Part shown: piece after piece, positions 57,820 through 64,000 of the stretch
Position numbering within the stretch: position 1 is the stretch's first letter
Layout of the letters: the number at the start of each line of letters is the position of its first letter
From: Terebella lapidaria
Taxonomy: Eukaryota > Annelida > Polychaeta > Terebellida > Terebellidae
DNA: 64,000 nucleotides
Assembly: GCA_949152475.1 (NCBI GenBank)
Contig: OX424564.1
Location: 6,820,001-6,884,000 of the forward strand
Direction of reading: 5' to 3'
Program-made: the position numbers and the translations under genes
Notes under the pieces: model-generated
Told to the model about the DNA's origin: nothing
The model's input: the letters and a program-made list of their open reading frames with translations, nothing else
Databases searched by the model: none

Positions 57820-58774
57820 TAGCTTACCGGCAATCATGAGAAACTCAGAGTATTGATTTTCCAACATATAAATTGTTACACTGATCTTGAACTCTAATTG
57901 TCAAAACATGTTCGTAAATGTTGCTGGAAACACATTTTCTGCATGGACTATAATACGAAATCAAGTGACACATCACAAAGGTAGATAAAGAGAATCTTAT
58001 ACATTATTTTGAGAAAAACTGTCTGAATAGATTTTGACAAATTGGCCACCAAAGACAAAATTCATCGTTTTTGACCTTTCAAGGTCATTGAAGGTCAAAT
58101 CCAAGGTCATCACTCAAACCGCAATATATGATTTCCCATTTGAATGTGCCAATACTTAGGCTCTATTTTGAAGTCTTCTATGAGTTTACTCCGCACAGCT
58201 CCCACTATGAAGGAAAAATTGGGTGAAATTTTTTAAGTCCAACAAATTTTTCAATGGCCAAAAAAAAAAAATTGTTTTTTTTTTGCTGGAAATGGCTCGA
58301 ATTGAATAGTGACTTGATTTGAGACAAAAAAAATTTTTTCGCCGACCCGTCAAAAAATCAAAATGGCCGCCACACGCAGACCGGCGATTCAAGGGCAACG
58401 AAACTTATACACATCATAAAGGTACATGAGAGGAATGTTTTGAAACGAAAATCTCAAAACTGATCAGACAGTTTCTGAGAAAATGGCCTCCAAAGTCCAA
58501 AATTGGCAATTTTTCGTCAAAAATGGCCGCCAAATAGGCCAAAACGCTTCAATCAAAAAAATTTAAAAAACGTCTTTAGATAATGGCCCAAGGTATGTTC
58601 TGACAAATTTATGGGGAAATTCATCATGTCAAAAAAAAGTTACAGACCCGGACGGACGACGGACGACGGACGGACGACGGAAGACGGACGACGGACGCCG
58701 GACGACGGACGGACGACGGACGACGGACGAAATACCACGACAATAGCTTATCGGCCCAAAGGGCCGGTAAGCTA
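57820..58774 (+). mobile_element. 955-bp non-autonomous element with TAGCTTACCGGC ends and a GACGGAC tract
   Basis: TAGCTTACCGGC at 57820-57831 is the exact inverted repeat of GCCGGTAAGCTA at 58763-58774. The interior carries the family blocks (CAAATCCAAGGTCATC, TGATTTCCCATTTGAATGTG, AAACTGATCAGACAGTTTCTGAG) shared with 40.5 and 49.5 kb. It then has a GACGGAC/GACGACGG minisatellite at 58647-58731 and a terminal hairpin GGCCCAAAGGGCC. No transposase. Confidence 0.65.
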
Positions 58775-58799
58775 AAAATATATTGTTCGGTAGCCTATC

Positions 58800-59165
58800 T
58801 AAGCCTTTGGGCTAATTTCTTCTCGTGCCTATGTAATAAGTTCAAAAAGCTTCTCAAGTTTGTTTTTGTTATTATTTTTATCTCCTCGTTGTTCTCCTCA
58901 TTCTTTTTTCTTCTTTATACTTTACTTTGTTTTTCATTTCTTTCTTTCGTTTTATTTTTTTTTCTTCCTCTATTCATAGGATAACTTCTGTCACCATTAC
59001 TTTTTTTTTTTTTTTTGTTCTGGGTATTTTGTATTAGGAGTTCTACAGTCTCTAAGACTCTGTCCTGTATTTATCTGTTGTATCGTTTATTGTTTTATTC
59101 TAATGCATGTAGTTAATTTATGTATGTACAGTATAGAAATAAATTCATTCATTCATTCATTCATA
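58800..59165 (+). mobile_element. LINE 3'-end fragment with ATTC tail
   Basis: A T/C-rich stretch followed by TGTATGTACAGTATAGAAAT, AAATTC and four to five ATTC repeats (to 59165) has the form of a non-LTR retrotransposon 3'UTR and tail. No coding part is present. Confidence 0.5.
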
Positions 59166-60498
59166 AACTTCTTGTAAACAATGTCCGATCATTAGGCAAC
59201 GGGCCGATCAAAGGTACCCCCAAAGCACAGATAGTGGATTGGTGCCTGTGATGTCATGAAATATACTGACACAACAAATCTAATAGTACCCGGATCATAT
59301 TGGAAATCAACTTGTATAATACTTATTCGCGTTTGTGTCAATTCCATGAACAGGATGCCCATAGAATCAGGAATATACTGAACAAGCAAATCATCAACAA
59401 AAAGCCGATTCCCGCGAATACCGATCTGTCTTCTGGGGACCGGGAGTGTCGGGGCGTACGTCAACAATCTCTCCAGCCCGGCACGGAAATTGAGGAGTGA
59501 TCAGGCTGAATGTTGTCAGTACATGCTGTCAAATACAAGGTGGCAAGCAGCTGTTGTATCTGAATGATTTTCAAAATCATTAACTTTAATGGAATTATCA
59601 TGAGCAATGAAAATATTAATTTGGTCATTTAATATTATAAATGACGAGGTGCCCCACTAGTGGGGCAGGAAATGCTCACTCTTTCCGGAACACCTGATTT
59701 CACCTCCTAATGGCCATTTTTGGGGGTTCATGAGTTTCCCTGTCATTTTTGTTTTCTCTCACTTAGTATGCCTGATATGACTTTTTGTCCCCGGACTATG
59801 TGATGGATAACGGACCCTGTTTTGTTTGCTCGGAATACGTAATACTGGGTATTGATTCCACGTCTATAGGTATACCATTCATTATGCTTAACTTTGTCCT
59901 TCGATGACACCACTTTCATATATATTCAAATCGAAAGCAGCGATAATCATTAAGCCATATTCAGGCTACGGGACACACATTACCATTGTTTAGTCACAGT
60001 GTGGTGAGGTCATTTTCACGAAAGTGTCACCGGTGTTTTGAATGAGCAGCAGACGGTGGTTACCATTAAGGCTATCGTCCAAAAAATTTGATATTTCATC
60101 AGACGAAAACTCCGCAATCGTTCCCGTGACCGACCCTTCTGCCTCCAGATGACCGACAAAACTCTAGCTTTCATTGAAATGTTTTCCCAGAATGTGATCG
60201 TAATTGACTACGTGTCCTTTCAGAGTGCCAGTTGATTTTGCTTGCTCTTCGGTCAAATTAACCTGCAAAACATATGTGGCGATTTTGCCCAAAGATCGCG
60301 ACAGGAGTTTCATTATTAACACTATTTTTGTTTTGGCCGCTTCATGTTCGAAGCAACGCTCTCTAATCCTCTTGCTCCACTATAATGAAACAGTGGTCTC
60401 ATGTCATCCCTTGTCTCTCGTGCTTGGTTATACCACCAAGCCACTTTGTATGTTCAGACTTGTCTCAGAACCAGCAAACCGAGAAGACAACGGATGAG
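59166..60498. other. no gene recognised
   Basis: Scattered short frames without recognisable domains. Mixed composition; no classified repeat seen. Confidence 0.4.
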
Positions 60499-60750
60499 CT
60501 CGGCCATGAGCTCCACGTCCCTTTCGTCCTGCTAGAAGTGAGCCGTAAGGCCCCGGGGACGATTTCCAATCGGGGGCCCAGGAGGGGGACCGTGCTGATT
60601 CGGGGCTCTGGCAGACCATCGGGCTGTCCGGCGTTCTATCCCCGTGGCAGTACCGTCGGCGAGGCCGGCCAGCAACATGCCCACGTGCGCGAGTTCCATG
60701 GTGCCGCCCCCATGGCATCTCGTGCTCCACATACGGCTACATTACCATAA
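60499..60750. other. GC-rich block related to 55020-55400 (inverted)
   Basis: See 55020-55400: GAGCTCGGCCATGAGCTC at the start and CATCGGGCTGTCCGG in the middle correspond. Open on both strands, but the encoded peptides of the two blocks do not stay aligned in one frame, which argues against a conserved protein. Confidence 0.5.
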
Positions 60751-61593
60751 CTGATGTATAATGTATTTTGTATCTCTATGATGTGTTATGATGTGATGTA
60801 TGACGGCCGGATTCGTCCGGACGGACTGTTACCTGGATGTAGTTCTAGTAATCACGATGCCCGTGTCAAACGTTACACATAGTCCTTTTTTGGTACGGTT
60901 TGTGTCAGCGCACACTGGAGACATCCAGCCACGTACCACTCACTTCCGGTCCCAAAATGAGACTCGCTGTGTCACAAGTCACGCAGAAAGCCTCGCAAAC
61001 TTCAGCGGGAGTTTCGGCTTCAGGTTTCGGGTCTCTTAAAAGGAGTCTATTAACTGAGTCTCGATGTTTGTCGGGAAGAGAACGTATACCTTTTACAGTG
61101 GCGAGGGGAATGCCTGGAGTGGGAAGATCACTGAATGTCAATTTGAGTCAGGACTCGAGGAAGGTGCAATAAAACGCTCGTTTTCTGTCGACAAACTGTC
61201 TCGTGATGGACCAGGCCTTGAAGCCAACTACTTTGGTTAGAGCATTGGCTCTGTGGTTCTTACATCCATTGCAGGAAATCCTGATGAAGTAATCGCACTG
61301 TACCAGGGCAAAATCGAACTTCCTTTGGGTACTCAGAATGTCCTGTCTGGCCTTGACCTGCTCAATGCATTTCACGGCTTTTTGAAGGTTGTTTCACCGG
61401 GCAACAGTACTTGTGTAAGTTGGCTAAGCCTCCAGCCACACAGGACATGACCAGTGATAATATGTAGCGGACGAAGGAGAATAGGAAAAAGAAAACAGAC
61501 ACAGATTCTGGCATTTTTTTTAGTCTTCATCTAGGTCCAGACGAGGTGTTGCTGACAACCCAAGCTGTAGTAGGTTTTGGCCAGACGCCAGTC
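60751..61593. other. possible gene fragments on the - strand, unassigned
   Basis: Two - strand frames at about 61375-61148 and 61141-60905 have coding-like composition (e.g. CIEQVKARQDIL, LPDKHRDSVNRLLLRDP) but no family I recognise and no clean exon boundaries. They could be pieces of a decayed gene or mobile element. Confidence 0.25.
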
Positions 61594-62156
61594 TGCTTGT
61601 TGTAAATCTGTATTTTCTTGGCAATCTTAACCATTATAGTGATTGATAAACTTCAGAATTCCTACGGTCCAGATTATTAGTCATTCATTGAATTTGAGAT
61701 TCCCCGAGGTACTTCGGTACTTCTGATTATCTAAATTTGTATATTCATAATTGTAGTGAATTTTATTTTCGTAATCATTATTTTTCACTAGACCTTTATT
61801 ATATCTTGCGAATGTTATGATGGTAATTGTCTGTTTTAATGTCTAATTGTACAAATTTGAAGAATTCACAAATGTTTGGTTCATTAACATAATTTATTTC
61901 CCGAATTAACATCCGGTTACCAAACACATATTGTCTCACAGAAAAGTATCGAGTATTGAGAACAACATATAGTACGAGTTCGCGACATGCAATAAGAATA
62001 CATATGAACAAGATACTACAACCGTGCTAGTTTTCGAACTCTTGGTCTTGGATTGAATATAATTGCAACTAATTTTGAGGCGATTTTTGAAATTGTTAAT
62101 TGCACTACAGGTATACCCTAGTGGGTTGAAACGACTGGTTTGAAACGAACATACAA

Positions 62157-62162
62157 TTTATT
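62157..62162 (-). promoter_or_regulatory. poly(A) signal of PhoD-like gene F
   Basis: AATAAA on -, 21 nt after the stop codon, positionally conserved with gene E. Confidence 0.6.
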
Positions 62163-62182
62163 GCTTGGTTACACCAATCACA

Positions 62183-64000
62183 CTACAGAATTGTACAACA
62201 AGTGGAGGTGACGATCTGCATCCCTTCGTCCCAGTCTGTCTCGGACGAGTGCCTGATCTCTGTGGCTTGGCTGTTCACAAGCTGCAGTTTGTACTCGACT
62301 CTCTCTGGATCTCCGAAGTTGACTGAAAGGAGCGTGAAGTTTTGCTCCTTGGTCCAATCATAGTGCTTGTAGGAGTAGTCCCCGAACGTATCCACAAAGT
62401 TCATGACGGCCCGGAGGCCACAGAAGCCGGCGAGTGAGGTGTTGTAGTTGTTGATGGCGCTCGTGGTCACCTGGCGACAGATGAGGTTGTCTCTGCCGTC
62501 TCTCTTCTTCAGGATGTCCGTGAAGCCAGCGATGTGTATATCTCCGGATAGCATGAGCACGTCTGCTCTGTCGCCATTTTCACTCTGAAACCTCTCCACT
62601 GCATTTAGAATGGGCTCTATCGCGGTTGAATGATGAGCGTTGATCAACTCAGTGATATCGTCGAATTTGCTTTCACACTGAGTCGTAAGTTGGATGATTT
62701 TTCTCTGAAGGAAGAACATCGGCATGGTGAAGACGAGGAGACACATCCTGGTCTCTTCATCAGGGGCTAGGCTCTTTTGTATGCAGTCACACTGTTCTTT
62801 GCCATAGTAGGACTCGTCAGTTTGTTCTCTCCTGTGTTTGTAGAAACTTCGAGATGTTCTGCAGTCACACATCACAATCTTCAGGGGTCCAAACTGCAAG
62901 TCATAATACTCGCTGGTCAGTTGATCGGTGTGTTGGAACACTGCAGGGTCCCACAGTTGTCGCTGGTACTCGTGGTACACTTGTATGGCTTGCGATGCGA
63001 GGAAATACTCGAGGCTGTCCGGATCTGAATCCTCGGGCATCATCCCGAAATCATCCCGGATTTCGTGGTCATCCAGGATCATTAGATTGCTGAAGTTAGC
63101 CAACACTTTGGCCTTGTGTTTTCTCGTAAACACCGACCTATACTTTTCCCGATAGATCTTCAAGATATCCTGTTTCTTTGAGTGCCAGTCATCTTTTGGT
63201 ACCCCCTTTAGGAGCTTTCGTGCCTTAATATAGGCAACTTTCTGGTCAACCTTCTCAGGGTTGAACGCAGTTTCATCGTTCCTGACAATTTCTTCAGTCG
63301 AATGTTCAAAGAAACTCGTTCCATCGATGTACACATTGTCTCCTATATGCAGAACAAGGTGTATGTCTTCACTGAGGGCTTTCTTGTAGAAAACCGGCCA
63401 GAAGTCCTTCTTAGCAATATCTGGTTGGTCACAACTAAGCACGCCCAATCCTATTGACTGGATCACTGCTGGGAAGGTCCTCACTTGTCCCAGCACCTTC
63501 CGACCTACAAATACAGAGGAATGTAAAGTACTGTGTAAGACATATGATGTCTTCCAGTAGAGACGGCCTACTACTTCTATAAACTATTCTTAAAAAATGG
63601 GGTACGTAATATCGGAAAATACATATTATTTCTGCATGAACCGACTTGCCATGTATGGAAATACTAATGTCCAAAAAGTTAATCAAGCATGGCTAAAATG
63701 AATCAATATTCATAGGAGCTGATCGGCGCTGACCAGTCAAGTGACCAAAACACTGACATCGCTACACATGATTGGTTCATCCTGAAGCGAGTGTGAAATG
63801 CATGTCGGGTCTTCATGGAACGACTAAACCAATTTGCAATAGTCGCCGGTACCTCATGAACATATGACCTCCTTACCTGAAATATCTGGTACTGTTATGT
63901 GGTAAGTACTGTTGGTATCCAGGCCTGAGAATAGGAACATTCCGGGTACTTTTCCCATCAGTTTGACCGTGACACGGACAGTTCGGTCCGTAGAGGAGTG
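62183..64000 (-). CDS. PhoD-like metallophosphatase, gene F (5' part beyond the window)
   Basis: Near-identical twin of gene E. Exon 2 spans 63504-62183 (1322 nt, the same length as in E). Exon 1 enters from the window edge and ends at the donor at 63877 (...YHITVPDISG then GTAAGG). The visible protein has the end of the N-terminal beta-sandwich domain and the whole catalytic domain: LSCDQPD, LHIGDNVYIDG, ILDDHEIRDDFG (canonical DDH, unlike E) and LSGDIHIAGFTD. The C-terminus is TSTCCTIL, a CaaX box of the geranylgeranyl type. Frame open throughout. The start codon lies outside the window. Confidence 0.92.

Larger units (their letters stand above)
61594..64000. repeat. segmental duplication, block 2 (contains PhoD-like gene F; continues past the window)
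   Basis: Collinear with 50383-53480 and about 90-95% alike in the exon. The extra 240 bp at about 61796-62040 lies in the 3' flank. The block continues beyond the window end. Confidence 0.9.

Noticed and set aside
58745-58774. Helitron 3' end (hairpin followed by CTAA)
   Set aside because: The hairpin overlaps the terminal bases instead of lying about 10 bp upstream, and the element has inverted ends, which Helitrons lack.
60905-61375. Two coding-like frames on the - strand
   Set aside because: No family recognised, no consistent exon boundaries, and the frames do not continue. Reported only as an unassigned stretch.

Overview
The window looks like nuclear DNA of an invertebrate animal, probably a marine deuterostome such as amphioxus or a hemichordate. 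Genes have GT-AG introns and AATAAA polyadenylation signals, and the proteins are metazoan families (STEAP, FAXDC2, BTB-BACK-PHR). A CR1/L2-type LINE, TTAA-flanked DNA transposons and several dispersed repeat families fill much of the rest. The species cannot be fixed from the sequence alone. No rRNA gene, tRNA gene, CRISPR array or bacterial operon was seen.

Layout: 1-5.4 kb is non-coding, with a 22-unit array of short palindromes at 1.5-2.0 kb and a decayed tandem repeat just before the first gene. An intronless STEAP-type metalloreductase CDS lies on the + strand (5457-7055). The distal half of its 3'UTR is tandemly duplicated, giving blocks of about 1.77 and 1.85 kb (7251-10872). From 13.3 to 18.2 kb are two related inverted-repeat DNA transposons, one split by a nearly intact LINE. 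From 18.2 to 25.1 kb are small DNA elements, tandem repeats and a broken Ty3/gypsy fossil.

From 25.5 kb on, every recognised gene is on the - strand. These are two FAXDC2-like fatty-acid/sterol hydroxylase genes (A, 25516-30127, 280 aa; B, 33575-35797, 274 aa) with relic exons of a third copy between them. Next come a BTB-BACK-PHR gene (39219-41948, 448 aa) and three PhoD-type metallophosphatase genes: D (46456-48550, 513 aa), E (50771-53474, 518 aa) and F (62183 to beyond the window edge). E and F sit in a recent segmental duplication. Exon models were built by hand; exon lengths shared between paralogues (122, 386 = 209+177, 96 and 1322 nt) support them.

The two most unusual observations: (1) intron 4 of FAXDC2-like gene A is filled by about 103 copies of a 28-bp minisatellite whose unit is the gene's own exon-4 end plus its 5' splice site, so each copy carries a histidine-rich coding stretch and a GTGAGT donor. 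(2) All three PhoD-like phosphatases lack an evident N-terminal signal peptide and end in CC-x-I-M/L, which reads as a CaaX prenylation box next to a second cysteine. That would suggest a membrane-tethered intracellular branch, unlike the secreted bacterial PhoD.

By family knowledge, STEAP (metal reduction, heme and flavin), FAXDC2 (di-iron hydroxylase) and PhoD (Fe-dependent in bacteria) are all metalloenzymes. Nothing in the sequence shows that they act together; the clustering of each family is explained by local tandem duplication.
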